Part shown: positions 22,879 to 33,517 of the stretch, piece after piece
How the letters are laid out: the number at the start of each line of letters is the position of its first letter
How positions within the stretch are numbered: the first letter of the stretch is position 1
Source of the DNA: Euborellia annulipes
Taxonomy: Eukaryota; Arthropoda; Insecta; Dermaptera; Anisolabididae
Length of the DNA: 64,000 nucleotides
Direction: 5' to 3'
Assembly: GCA_023213315.1 (NCBI GenBank)
Contig: JAKCPI010028423.1
Coordinates: 1-64,000, forward strand
Notes under the pieces: model-generated
Told to the model about the DNA's origin: nothing
The model's database searches: none
What the model saw: the letters and a program-made list of their open reading frames with translations, nothing else
Made by a program: the position numbers and the translations under genes

Positions 22879-23032
22879 AAATACAGTTTTGGTTCATCAA
22901 CCTGCTATCTTTAAATGTTGATGATGGTTCGTTAATGAACCAAAACTGTATATTTTGCAAGGGAGTTTTGGTTCATCAGGCTGCTATGTTTAAATATTGA
23001 TAATGGTTCACTGATAAACCAAAGCTTTGCAA
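22879..23032. repeat. Tandem pair of small hairpins
   Basis: Unit 1 (about 22880-22951) is ATACAGTTTTGGTTCAT, loop, ATGAACCAAAACTGTAT: a perfect 17-bp stem. Unit 2 (about 22965-23031) repeats TTTTGGTTCATCA..CTGCTAT..TTTAAAT and closes with a looser arm AAACCAAAG. Origin unknown. Confidence 0.65.
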
Positions 23033-23154
23033 ATCAGTCGCCAGATCTCAATAAATTTCTGATTGACTTTCTTCTTTTCAGTAGTAGTTTACTTTAAATT
23101 TATTACTTTCTTTTAGCTATATTTATATGTAAAATATGTTTATATATATGCTTA

Positions 23155-23530
23155 TAGAGACAGAGAGAGATAAAGAAAGTATTGGATTCATATAAATAAT
23201 TAGATGTCGAGATTTTGATGGAAATACACGTTTTGAGGTCCCATGAGTTCAACGATTTTGATTAAAATTCATACATTAATTATTTTTTTAGATGCTCTTT
23301 AAAATTGATATTCTTATTTTGCCGTCTAAAGTGTTTGAAGCACACTTTACTCTTGTACTTCATATGAAATTAAGGGAAATGGCTGCTATGATAAAATATA
23401 GGCCTATATATTTTTCTATGTTTATAAATTTTATATCTTGAATTCAAATGTATCGTACTGTCGAAAACTAAATATATGTCCATACAAAAAATCTGTTCTG
23501 ACAAGGATAGTGTGCGGCCAGTCAATAATA
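23155..23530 (-). repeat. Family H copy with internal deletion
   Basis: AAGAAAGTATTGGATTCATA to CATGAGTTCAACGATTTTGA shows a deletion of the PolyPy/CAGACAGA region. It ends in a shortened hairpin near 23490-23525. Confidence 0.65.
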
Positions 23531-23841
23531 TAAAATTTAAAAAAGATCAGAGACCTTGGGAAGAGCGGAGGCAAATACCCCTACTCTCCTCACTCAAATG
23601 ACACCTCTGATAAGACTGAGGAAATATAAAGCCTGGGAGTTGCTAGTAAATTAATGTAAAAGCAAGGATCGATTGCTAACCCCATCGAGGCGTTTATGGA
23701 TTTAAATATGATGTCTAAATGATAAAAAAAATTTTAATTTACTGTTGTAATTAAAATTGGATTAAGAAATATATCCCCTTCCCAGGGCAGTAGAGTAGAG
23801 GGATGACTTATAGAAAGAAAAAGTTCGCTTCCCATTCTGAT
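23530..23841. other. Unassigned sequence; no gene seen
   Basis: Moderately AT-rich, not obviously repeated elsewhere in the window. Short open frames only. Confidence 0.3.
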
Positions 23842-23854
23842 CAATAAAATAATT

Positions 23855-24392
23855 ATTATTATTTGAAATTCCTATCGGGATTCCCGTTTATTTGCCCCAG
23901 GTGCTTAAATGTTCGAAAACACACACCTCAAACCCAGCCTCTGGTCGTAGCCATCTACCGGCACCTCGGGAAGTTACATTATTTTCTATCTCTAATTCCT
24001 CTTCCTGCTTTCTTCTCTAGCTAGTGAACTAATCCTTATTTCTGGTTCCACCCGGATCCTTTTATCCAACCTCTTCTATGCTAAGGAGGATGTCCTAGTT
24101 TGAAGGGGGACTCCCTCAGCACCGGCGAGTAGCCTACTCCTTTCGAAGAATGCATTATTGAGAGGGGATCTTCTTTATGTCCCTTTCACAGGACGGGATT
24201 GTAACAGCAACTCCCTCTCCTCGTAGAGTTGCCTGGGGGCAGATCCTATATTCCAATTCAGGGCTTGCTTGAGGATTTGTTTACATTAAATAAATATTTT
24301 TATTTAATGAAAAAATCTCTCACGCCCAGGATTTGAACACGGATCTTCTTTGTAAAAGGCCGTCACCCTAGCCCGCCCCACCAGCGAGCCCC
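23855..24392 (-). mobile_element. SINE-C: long tRNA-headed SINE with 13-bp TSD
   Basis: On the minus strand the 5' part (24392 to about 24319) is tRNA-like, with a perfect-looking B box GTTCAAATCC at 24338-24329. A body of about 450 bp follows, ending in an AT-triplet tail AATAATAAT. CAATAAAATAATT flanks both sides (23842-23854 and 24393-24405). A second copy lies at 36669-37355. The body is much less AT-rich than its surroundings. A LINE-derived body is possible. Confidence 0.65.
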
Positions 24393-24405
24393 CAATAAAA
24401 TAATT

Positions 24406-25180
24406 GAATAGATTCACGTTAATGTCTATATTGTATTTAGGTGCCGTAAAATATATAATACAAATAATTGTAATTAAAAACAAATGTAAAATTAAAAATT
24501 TTTATGTTTGATTGAATATTAACAGAAGAAATTTAATTTTTAAGTAATATCAGAAATAATAATATAGCTCGGTTAGAACACTCAAGAGTAAAGTTGAATA
24601 AATGAATGTAAGGAAGTTAGTAGAATCTATGAAATATTGAGTGAGTTTTTATCATTATCTCAGGGGCCCTTAATTTGCCCTTGACACTCAAACAAGAATC
24701 GAAGACAAGTTGCTTGGGAGGGCCGAAAGGGCTCAAGCAGCACCAGCAGACACTTGTTGAAAAGGGGGAGAGAAATCCTCTCTCTCTCTTTCACTCTCTC
24801 TTGTTTATTGATTATAATTTATTTCTCCCTTCATCATTCCCATTCCATTTTTTTTTCTTTTCTCTTCATTTTCCTGCGGCTCATTTTATTTCATTTTTGC
24901 ATTTTATCGACAAATCAAAGAAATATCTTCTCCTTCATTACTTATTGAATGTTTAATGTTTTTTTTTTTTTTTTTTTTTTATTGATATTTTAAGGATCTC
25001 TGATCAGTGAACGAATGCCATCATTATAGTGGGCAGATGTGTTTTCTAGTGGGCAGAATTAAACCTAATCATTTTAGTTCCCTTCCTTGGAATCTTAAAT
25101 GAACTAATGTATCTAATATTTTCATCGTATTAATGAGAAGAGATATATTAGGTAGTGGCCTATACTAGAACTACAGAAAC
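24406..25180. other. AT-rich sequence; no gene seen
   Basis: A 22-bp T-run near 24959. Two overlapping plus-strand ORFs across 24675-24956 are T/C-rich and motif-free. The GTGGGCAGA motif occurs twice near 25030-25057. Confidence 0.35.
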
Positions 25181-25528
25181 GAGAAGGTACTTTACTTTCT
25201 TTTACCTATTTATGTTGTACAGTTTATCTAGTTCTGTCTATAGGCCTATGTATTGAAAATAAAGTAAAATGAAAATGAGTGACTAAGTTGAAATTTTATA
25301 TTTAAGTTAGGTACCACCCGAGGTGTGAAAATAAATTTTTAATAAAATCGGCCAAAATGTACTTCTACTTTACAAAAGTACTTTTTCAATTTTTATACGA
25401 TTTTCTCAAAATGGCTCTAAGGGTTTTGATTAAAATTCAAAAATCAATTATTTTTTAGATCCTCTTTAAAATGTATATTCTCATTTAACCCTCAACATTG
25501 TTTGAAGAACACTTTACTCTTGTACGTA

Positions 25529-25660
25529 CAGTGGACGCCACAAGTGCCTGATCTGCTCCAGTGGACTTTGAGCTTAGTCAACCAAAATAAAATAAGCATT
25601 TTGGTTGCCTTAGATCAACGATCCACCTTCGAGCGTATCAAGCACTTGTGGCACTCACTG
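25529..25660. mobile_element. Mariner-type MITE inside family H
   Basis: TIRs CAGTGGACGCCACAAGTGCC and, complemented, CAGTGAGTGCCACAAGTGCT, with TA at 25527 and 25661. 132 bp. The 81-codon ORF over it is fortuitous. Confidence 0.75.
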
Positions 25661-25751
25661 TACTTCATATTAAAGATAGGAGAAATAGCTTCCATCGTAT
25701 CAAAATATAAATATTTATTTTTCTATGTTCATAAATTTACATCTTGAATTC

Positions 25752-26181
25752 TTGTTTCACATTTAGCCAGGTTCAACATGATCCAATACCCAAACTGCTC
25801 ATGCAACAACATACCGCCTTTCCACCAAATAGCACAGTGCCTAAAATACCCAACGCCCACTTTATTGCCTGGACATAACACCTCACTTCCGTGATCTCAT
25901 TACATTCCTACAATTCTTTGAAAAGCCGGAATTGCAAACTTTCCAAGAACTTTTCAAATTCATATCATCCTCTCAAATCAATTAGGACTAATGAAAAAAA
26001 AATATTGTGAAATACCTGATATTATTTTTTTTTCTAAAATGTTATTTATTTAAATTAATCTATTTTTAGGTATATAACATTATTTGTAATTACTACTATT
26101 TTTTGTAATCTTTTTTTATGTAAAAAAAAAATGTGCAGGGTATAATGGCATCTGACTTGTGGCCGAATAAATGAAAAAAAA
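25752..26181 (+). mobile_element. 5'-truncated LINE 3' end with 11-bp TSD and poly-A
   Basis: The host duplication ATCTTGAATTC (25741-25751) and ATCTTGATTTC (26182-26192) brackets it. It has a coding remnant, then about 195 bp of 3' UTR, then an A-run. It inserted after its host H copy. The source LINE clade cannot be fixed from this end alone. Confidence 0.75.
25755..25985 (+). pseudogene. Reverse transcriptase C-terminus of a LINE, frameshifted
   Basis: The first frame holds a C-x-C-x6-H-x4-C finger (Cys codons at 25796, 25802 and 25838, His at 25823) followed by LKYPTPTLLPGH, typical of the ORF2 C-terminus in many non-LTR retrotransposons. It stops near 25893. The next frame takes over at about 25885-25895 with RDLITFLQFFEKPEL and ends in a TAG at 25983. 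A single frameshift separates the two. Only the last 75 or so residues of the ORF remain. Confidence 0.65.
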
Positions 26182-26638
26182 ATCTTGATTTCTAATATAT
26201 TGGCGAGAAACTAAATATATGTTGTCACAATAAATCTGGAGACAAGCACAGAACCCATACTTTCAATTACCGAAGGCAAGAGAAATTTGTGTGCTGGACG
26301 ACTATCACACCAGATTTTTGTCTTTGATTATAATCAGGGGTGAAATTTTACTAATATATACCTGATATGCAACAATAAGCATGGGTGTGCTATATTTATT
26401 CGTAAAATTGTATTGTACTCGTAAAATCAAAACTTGCAAGAATTTAATTTCAAAATGCATTTTCGTATTCACTTAATGGAGATCAGGAGCGGATTTAGGC
26501 ATTTGACGCCCCTAGGAAGTGGGCTCTTGCCACTCTCCTTCAACTACCCTAACAGGCTGGACATCTACAGTTACCTATACCATTTTCAACAAATACTTTT
26601 GCATTTAGATATTCTAACAAGTAAATCTATGGCGAATT

Positions 26639-26796
26639 AAGAAAGAAATAGCAGCTAAATTTCATTTGGAAAATTAAGACCTCTATGCTGACGTTTCGGT
26701 CTTTGCCAAGACCATCTTCAGAGCATGCCCAAGACCGAAACGTCAGCATAGAGGTCTTAATAAATGAAATATTCATAGCTGCTATTTCTTTCTTTA
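26639..26796. repeat. Inverted repeat centred on paired hammerhead-like motifs
   Basis: The arms share AAAGAAATAGCAGCT, a TTTCATTT block and TTAAGACCTCTATGCTGACG, read inward from each side. The minus strand of the left half has an intact ribozyme-like motif (26685-26726). The right half has only its 3' part (AAGACCGAAACGTCAGCAT). Confidence 0.7.
26685..26726 (-). ncRNA. Hammerhead-ribozyme-like motif, reduced stem III
   Basis: The minus strand reads ATGCT, then CTGAAGA, T, GGTCTT-GGCA-AAGACC, then GAAAC, GTC, then AGCAT. The conserved CUGANGA and GAAA core boxes are present. Stem II is six pairs with a tetraloop, and AUGCU/AGCAU gives stem I. Stem III is only the self-complementary ACGU, with GUC as the expected cleavage triplet. 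An extra U follows the first core box. Small hammerheads of this kind, linked to Penelope-like elements, are reported to work as dimers. Activity here is inferred. Confidence 0.5.
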
Positions 26797-26954
26797 TACG
26801 CTAACGACTATCCAGCTATAAAATCCACATCTTGTAACTAAGTCTATGGTTTGTATTAAATTTATTTGTACATGAATAACTAGTTCTTTCACAAATTTCC
26901 ACCCCTAAAATTTGCCGCCCCTAGTCCGCCTCTTCGGAAATACGCCCCTGAAAG

Positions 26955-27780
26955 GAATATAGGCATAAAGACCTTAATGATGATTTGCTATTGGTATTAA
27001 AATAAATAATAAAAAAATATGTCAATGTTGCCTGTTTATTTAGATGAGATTTTTTTTAATAATAAAAACGTAGATATATGTTTTGGTATATTTTAATGAT
27101 TAGTAGATTTTTTTATAAAACAGCTTAATTAAAGTAGGGCGTGGATGATAATAGCCTATCTCTTGATGAGTTGGTTCAATTCCAAAAACAAAGACACGTG
27201 ATTGTGTCCAATTTTCCTACCTAACAAATAATTCCGCCTGGGGAAATTTAATTTAATTCTTATTATAATATAGATATTGCAATTAAATTTAGCGCCCCCT
27301 CAAATGTTGATTACATTCGCCAGTTGTTCAATAACCAGATTTCGAGGCAATCAGCATCCCGAGGGCTTGCTGGTTGCACAATCACTCCGCCATTAAACTT
27401 TGATTATAACTATGAATGAATGAACATTAAAATTCACATTTATTTCTTTGTTTATTATTATAAATTTAAAAAAAATAATAATAAAAACTATTATTCATTT
27501 GATAACATAATGGACATTTACTCTGAACGCCTTCAATTTGACAGGTAGGCAGCCAAACATACTCTTGATAGATTCTGGTTAAATAAAGTGATAAATAACT
27601 AATATTACTCTTTGTGCTTCGATCCTTTTCAAGAATAAAGAGATATTACTACAAAGCATGTTTTATAACAAGTACTACTTCAAGTTAAGGGCCCTTATCT
27701 AGCGAAAAGATGCCAATAAAGAATATTAATTTTTCTGCTTTAGATGTTCTTATAGATTGGGCTTAAATATAAAGTGAAGG
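26955..27780. other. AT-rich sequence with one less AT-rich patch
   Basis: The patch 27290-27405 (CGCCCCCTCAAATG through CACTCCGCCATTAAAC) is not repeated in the window and has no long frame; possible conserved non-coding element. Confidence 0.25.
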
Positions 27781-27794
27781 GTTTTATTTCATTA

Positions 27795-27850
27795 AATTAT
27801 TTTCCTTTTGACGTTTCGGTCCTTGAACAGGCCGCCTTAAATGGTGATAT
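27795..27850 (-). ncRNA. Degenerate hammerhead-like motif
   Basis: The minus strand has GGCCTGTTCAAGGACC then GAAACGTC and CAAAAGG. The first core box is replaced by AAGGCGG, so this is a decayed copy. Confidence 0.3.
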
Positions 27851-28654
27851 ATAATTACAGATACGAAGAGAAGAGCTCAAACCTTTGCCTTTTTTACTTT
27901 AGCTCGCTTTTAAAATATAAAATGAATTTCGTATACATTTATTAATCAAAATTTTTTTTGTATTTAATTTTCCTAGACTTTTTTAAATATTATATAAGAA
28001 ACTAGATGTAATACTTATCATTAAAAGAGAAAGTTTTATTTACAAAAATTTTTTCTTTTGCCCCTTCTATGGTCAAATTTCCATCCTCTCAAGGAGTCAA
28101 CATTAAAGTAATGAAGGCTAATACATAGGTTGTAATAAGATAATGGATGAAAAAGCCTTGATGATGGGTTATCTAAATCCCCGAATAAAAAAATTATAAG
28201 TCAGAAAAAGTTTTGTTTTTTTTCTCTTAAATTCCTAACTTTATCTGCAACCTTCCTGCACATTTTTTTTTTTATAATGGATCTACTGATTAGAAGGAGG
28301 ATGTCCTGGTCAAATTCCTTTTCCCTTTACCCTCTCTATTAATCCGATACTGATTACTACCCTACTGGTATGAGGGTTGTAATTTTAACTTCAGTCTTTA
28401 ATTAGAAATTTAACCTCAGGAGGGTTAACGGACTCACTAGAAAACTTTAATTTCAAAATAAAGAATTTGTTTGACGACACCCCAAGTAAAATAAATAAAG
28501 ATGGATCAAAATATTAATTATATAGCAGATTATAAAGTGAACCTGTTTAAAAAATGGAATTCAACCAAGTAATCAATCTTTTTTTAAAAATTTTCAATCT
28601 GGAACGTTTCGGCAATGGTTAACTGCCTTTTTACCTATATGTAATATGGATATA

Positions 28655-29010
28655 TATATGAGAGAAAGTATTGGATTCATGTCGAGATTTTGATGGAAAT
28701 TTACGTTTTGAGTCAAAAAAATTGGGTTTCCCAAAAATGGTCTGTTTATTTGTGAACAAAATATTTCAAGAACGAAAATTTGATATTCAAGTTAGTCATC
28801 TTCCTGGCATGTTAGACGAATCCTTTGAAAAAAATCGGCTAAAAAATAGTAGTATTTTACTAATGTAGTTTTTCAGTTTTTTTGACTTTCTTAAAATTCC
28901 CTCTAACCAACGATTTTGATTAAAATTCATAAATCAATTATTTTTTAGTTGCTCATTAAAATGCCTGTTCTCATGTTCTCAATGCTGTGCTAGTCACACC
29001 AGACTTTTTG
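28655..29010 (-). repeat. Family H copy, internally deleted
   Basis: GAGAGAAAGTATTGGATTCA to TGGAAATTTACGTTTTGAG, then the body. It ends with half a hairpin (GTGCTAGTCACACCAGAC). Just upstream at about 28602-28630 is a degenerate ribozyme-like motif (GGCA..TGCC-GAAACGTT on the minus strand). Confidence 0.65.
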
Positions 29011-30465
29011 AATTTAAAAACAAAAATTAATTGGTATATAGGCGGCTTATTTATAATAAAATCAATACTTTTCTCTCTTATATATTAACATATATATAGA
29101 GGAGAGAAATAATATTATTTAAGATGCTATACTTAATACCAAAACACTTGAACTTTTCATCTTGGATCAAGAATTATAATTAGGAAATTAAAAATTATTT
29201 ATCCTATGCCCTTTTTAAGAAGGATTCAAAAAAAAACTTTTAAGCACAAGAAATCCCGAGACGCAACTCGCATCTATTTATTTGCAACCATGCAATTTTC
29301 CTTAATTTCTTTTCTTTTATCTTTTTCATCTTTCGTCTTATTTTATTAATTTCTATCTAGTTAACTAATCTTACATCTAATTCAATCCAGTTAACTTAAG
29401 AAGTCTTAATTAAGACAGTAAAGTCCTCTCCTTTTGAAGAGCTAATTTTTTATGCAATTTCATTTTTTTTTTTTTTTTTTTTTTAAATAAAATTATCTTT
29501 CTCTTTGTATCATTTATCCATTATTTATTCCTACTCCGCATTTGCTCTCGTTTATTCCAAATTCACATTAATCCCCCACCACCAGTTTTCCTTTTCCCAT
29601 TAAGTTACCGCATTTTGTTCAAAAAGGCCCGAAAGCCACCTGTCTCACATATTATGGGCTTTAAAAAAAAAAGTAAAAGTATAAAGACAAGTTGTAAAGA
29701 ATTAATTACAATTTATTTATGAATTTTTTTTTTTTCTAAGAAAGAAAGCGAGAGACCAACACATAAAGTTGCTCCTCTGAGAAGATTCGTAGCATCCATC
29801 AGAAACTTCTCCGGACTAAGTTAGGGACGTACGCCCTAATATGCCTAATAAATTGAGTCTGAAAATCTCGGAGCCTGTGAGTGGTGCGAGGGGGATATTT
29901 TTCAGGTCAGGCTATAAAACAAGTTTCGCCATAACCGTTTTGGAAGATCGATCCGGACTGTTGGAGAGAGAGAAAGAAGTTAAAATGTAAACGTGAATAA
30001 TTAATTTAGATATTTTAATTTGCAGTCACTCGAGCAGAGATTGCTAAACTTTTTGACATTATACAAGCAACACGCAAACTATGCCCCAAGTCTCCTCTCA
30101 CTCTTTCCCCTCCCTACATGTTTAATCTAATTTTGACATCGACATGGACGTTTAGTCTGCGACGAGCAAGGGGAGGGAAAAAAAAGAGAAGAAAAAAATG
30201 TTAATCAGAAAGATGAGAGCTTGTTTTCTCTCTCTTCTCGCGATTCTTTAGCGAATTGCCTTGGGACCTCCTAGAGAGCATATAAAATTTGCATATAAAT
30301 TAATTGGGGAAATTGATTAAATATTCATCGTGAAAAAAGTGTAAAAAACTTTTTTAACATATCCGTATGTAATGTAATAAAATAAAGATTTGTAAATATT
30401 TGATTTTCATTTTTTTAAACCAACCTAGAAGATAGTAGGGTTAACGTTATTTTGATCAGTCAGTG
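29010..30465. other. Sequence with less AT-rich, non-repeated blocks
   Basis: 29745-29975 and 30050-30300 are less AT-rich with no long open frame. At 30036 the string GAGATTGCTAAACTTTTTGA resembles hAT MITE ends, without a partner. No gene is recognised. Confidence 0.25.
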
Positions 30466-30467
30466 GT

Positions 30468-30572
30468 TCAGAGTAAAATTTATTTAAATTGGATACCAAT
30501 CAATTGAAATAAATAGGGACGGGGTATAAAAGGCCTTAGAAAAAGACCTTAAATAAATAAAAAAAAAAATTA
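30468..30572 (+). mobile_element. SINE-2 3' fragment
   Basis: AAAATTTATTTAAATTGGAT, ACCAATCAATTGAAATAAAT, AGGGACGGGG, GGCCTTAGAAAAAGACC and poly-A. The head is missing. Confidence 0.6.
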
Positions 30573-30696
30573 ATTAACAATAATTTTTCTGCCAATATGA
30601 GGATCAATATATTGACAATGGCTTGGGCTAAGTGTAAATGAGTTATGTATTGTTATAACAAAAAAAATCCTTTTGTGATATTGATGTTTAATTGTA

Positions 30697-30734
30697 GCCC
30701 TGATGATGGTGCTATATGCGACCGAAATGTCGGC
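30697..30734 (+). ncRNA. Hammerhead-like motif, best plus-strand copy
   Basis: GCC, CTGATGA, T, GGTGC...GCGACC, GAAA, TGTC, GGC. It has the full CUGAUGA and GAAA core and a three-pair GCC/GGC stem I. A15.1-U16.1 and a U-G wobble replace stem III. Downstream AATTGAAAAAACTAATAGCTG resembles sequence near the 26.7-kb copy, so both probably mark the ends of one retroelement family. Confidence 0.45.
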
Positions 30735-31654
30735 CCTGGCACATTAATTATTAATAAATAAATTGAAAAAACTAATAGCTGCTGCCTCATTCGAGAAATC
30801 TAGAAACCTTTAATCTAATATTTTGATTTAAAGTTACATTTCAAAATGCTTGGAGTTTTCGAAAGTTTGGAATAAAATTTTATATGAGAAATTTCAAGTC
30901 AATCGATCAACAAAGAGTGATGAGAGAGAGAGTCTTTTATTTATATAATATGATTAATGAAAAAAAAGTATGTGTCAGTCACACATTTTAATAGATATTT
31001 TGTAAAAAACTATTATTTATTTTGAACTTTTTTTTTTTTTTAAATTCTGATTTCATATTCAAAACAGCAAAACAGGAGGAATGGAATGATCAGAAGAGAA
31101 AAAGAAGGAGGTGGAGGCAGATGAATACGTTTTCAGTAGGATTAATGGATTTAGGAAATAAAATAGGCTTAAAACTTCTTATTTCATTAAAAAATATACG
31201 TGACGTGGGTTAATGTTGCTTGCGTCTTCTTTTGATACGAACCAAGAAGGTGTTTTTTTTTTTTTTTTAGAAAAGAGAATTTCCATGCAAGTCGTAAATT
31301 TTAAAGGATAATCGGAGAGGAAAAGAAAAATAAGAGTTTTATAACGAAAAAAAGAGGTAAGAAGAAAAGGTCCATGAAATGGGATGCTTGTTTTCTTCAT
31401 AAAAGAGGAAGACAACCAGGTCCTAGATTTATTTATTTATTATTATTTATTTTTAACAGTATTTATCTCTCTTCAGGGAATAAAAAAAAATTGGAGTTTT
31501 TTACGCAAAGAAAAAGTTAAGTAGACATGGTCTGCCTGCATAACTTTTTCTTTGCTTGAGAAACTTACTTAAGACCAAATTAGGAGATTTTAAATTAAAA
31601 AAAAAAAAAAATTTGTTCAAAACGATGAATTTGACTATAATATCAAACTTATAA

Positions 31655-32060
31655 AAAAAACATCTGGCGTGACAAGCACAGAACACAACTTTCGATTTCC
31701 TAAGATAAGGGAGTGAAGTGCAAGAGTAAAGTGTGCTTCAAAAGATTTTAAGAGCAAAATTAGAATATAAATTTTAAAGAGCATCTAAAAAATAATTGAT
31801 TTTTGAATTTCAATCAAAATCGTTGGATCGAATTTTGAGAAAATCGAAAAAAAAAAAACTGAAAAAGTACATCAGTAAAGTACTAGTACTTTTTGGCCGA
31901 TTTTGTTCAAAAGCTTCGTGTCATGTCCCATGGAGGTGCCCAACTTAAATATAAAATTTCAACCTCATTTCGTTCTTAAGATATTTTGTTCACAAACAGA
32001 CAGACCAACTTGGGAAAACCACTTTATTTGGATTCAGGAGACCTTAAAACGGGTACCAGC
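31655..32060 (+). repeat. Family H copy, end-truncated
   Basis: A single hairpin arm (ATCTGGCGTGACAAGCACAG), then AAGAGTAAAGTGTGCTTCAA, AAGTACTAGTACTTTTTGGC and the ACAGACAGACC block. It is lost after GGATTCAGGAGACCTTAAAA. Confidence 0.7.
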
Positions 32061-32179
32061 AAAAGTAAAAATTTTATATAAGTATAAAGATCAAATATTT
32101 TTTTATCAAATTTTCCTTTTCACCTGCAGATGTCATATGTATTTATTGTACAATATTAAATATATATAATTTATTTAAT

Positions 32180-32385
32180 ACTAATGGCTACTGGGGGACG
32201 TTTGAAAGTTTAAATTCATCTAATCCCTGGGCTCTATAGTGTAGAAAACTTTTGCTATGGGTCAAGAGATCGTTTCCCATCCCATGCCAATACAATTTCT
32301 TTTAATTAAATTAGCTACCAATCAATGAAATAAATAGAAACGGAACATAAACGCCCTTTCAAAAGACCTTAAAAAACCCTCTTTT
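32180..32385 (+). mobile_element. SINE-2-like copy with a divergent head
   Basis: TACTAATGGCTACTGGGGGACGTT opens a block also seen near 54105. CTGGGCTCTATAGTGTAG and GTTTCCCATCCCATGCC stand where SINE-2 has A- and B-box regions. The body AGCTACCAATCAATGAAATA and tail follow. Confidence 0.5.
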
Positions 32386-32389
32386 GTCA

Positions 32390-33515
32390 ATTCGATCATG
32401 TATGTATATTATTTTAAATAATTTCACTTCAATCACCGACAAATATCTTTAATAATGTATTTTAATTAAGTTGATAAAGAAAAAAATAATTAATGACGAG
32501 ATTTATTAATTAAATTGGAACTGTTCAAAGAGTAGAAGAAGAACAAGTGAACTGTTTGAATCGCAATAAATCCTTTGACTCCAGCTTCTTTTCGAATAGT
32601 TTGAGGGGACGAGAGAGAGAACGAAACGAGCGAAATATTTAATGATGCCTTTAGTTTGAGAGAGAGAGAGAGAGTGAGAGAAACCCTTGAGTTACAACTT
32701 GTAAGATGAATTGCTTGAATACATGAATAGAACGTCTTGGGATTGTGTGTCCCGGCCTCCTATTATATTACACACGAGTTCAATATGCCAGCCAAAGTTA
32801 AACATGCCGCTTTATGATTAAAATTTATTTAATATTAAATTGGCCCACCCTTAGCCCCATTATCCTTGAAAGATGGATGAACTAGGAACTCGGGTCGGGT
32901 CAGCGATAAAAACAACAAATCTCATTAGAGTTTGAACGTTATACGGTGAGTTTATGATGTAAACTAAAAACTTACGATCATCAGAGAAAAAAAGGGTGAG
33001 GGGATGAGTGGAAAAAAAAACAGGATCATGTTTTTACCCTTTCCTTTATGGGTGTTCTGAGATGAAAGCATCTTCCTGGTGATTCTTGATTAAAAGCTTG
33101 ATTAATAATATTTTAAAATCTCAATAAATAAACTAGAAATTTCTAAGGGTAAAAAATACTTGAAAAAAAAAATGGATTAGGCTCATATAATCAAATGGTC
33201 TAATAAGAGTGAGAGCTCTTGAATGGTTAGAGGAGGGGAAATAAGAGTGCCTAATAACCTCGTTAGGAGATGAAAAATACAATATTTTGCAGTAAGCAGG
33301 AAGGAAGGGAGGGATCCTATAGAGTGTAAATATTTTTATTTTAATGGCCTTTCAATTAGGAAAATGGAATTACGGTCAGTTGATTACAGTTACGGATTAT
33401 ATTCTATTTTTAACGCCCCACGAAAATGTATTTCTGAATGTTGACTCTTGCTATATTTCTATTTTGCCAGGGAATTAAAAAATCCTTGATTATGCTTAAT
33501 TTATTAAATCTTAAG
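32390..33515. other. Unassigned sequence; no gene seen
   Basis: A GA microsatellite near 32658-32680 and several less AT-rich stretches (32580-32960). No family motif. Confidence 0.3.
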
Positions 33516-33517
33516 TA

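Larger units (their letters stand above)
25185..26320 (-). repeat. Family H copy carrying two insertions
   Basis: The host runs TTGAAATTTTATATTTAAGTTAGG...TTACTCTTGTAC, then a mariner-type MITE (25529-25660), then CTTCATATTAAAGATAGGAG...ATCTTGAATTC. A truncated LINE follows (25752-26181), then CTAATATATTGGCGAGAAAC and the hairpin ending near 26317. Confidence 0.7.
26484..26950. mobile_element. hAT-like element carrying an inverted-repeat insertion
   Basis: The ends read CAGGAGCGGATTTAGG and, complemented, CAGGGGCGTATTTCC. Inner GCCCCTAGG-type motifs occur near both ends. 8-bp flanks (ATGGAGAT, AAAGGAAT) match at only 4 positions, so the TSD is lost or the boundary is wrong. It resembles the hAT-like MITE at 5214. 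Confidence 0.5.
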
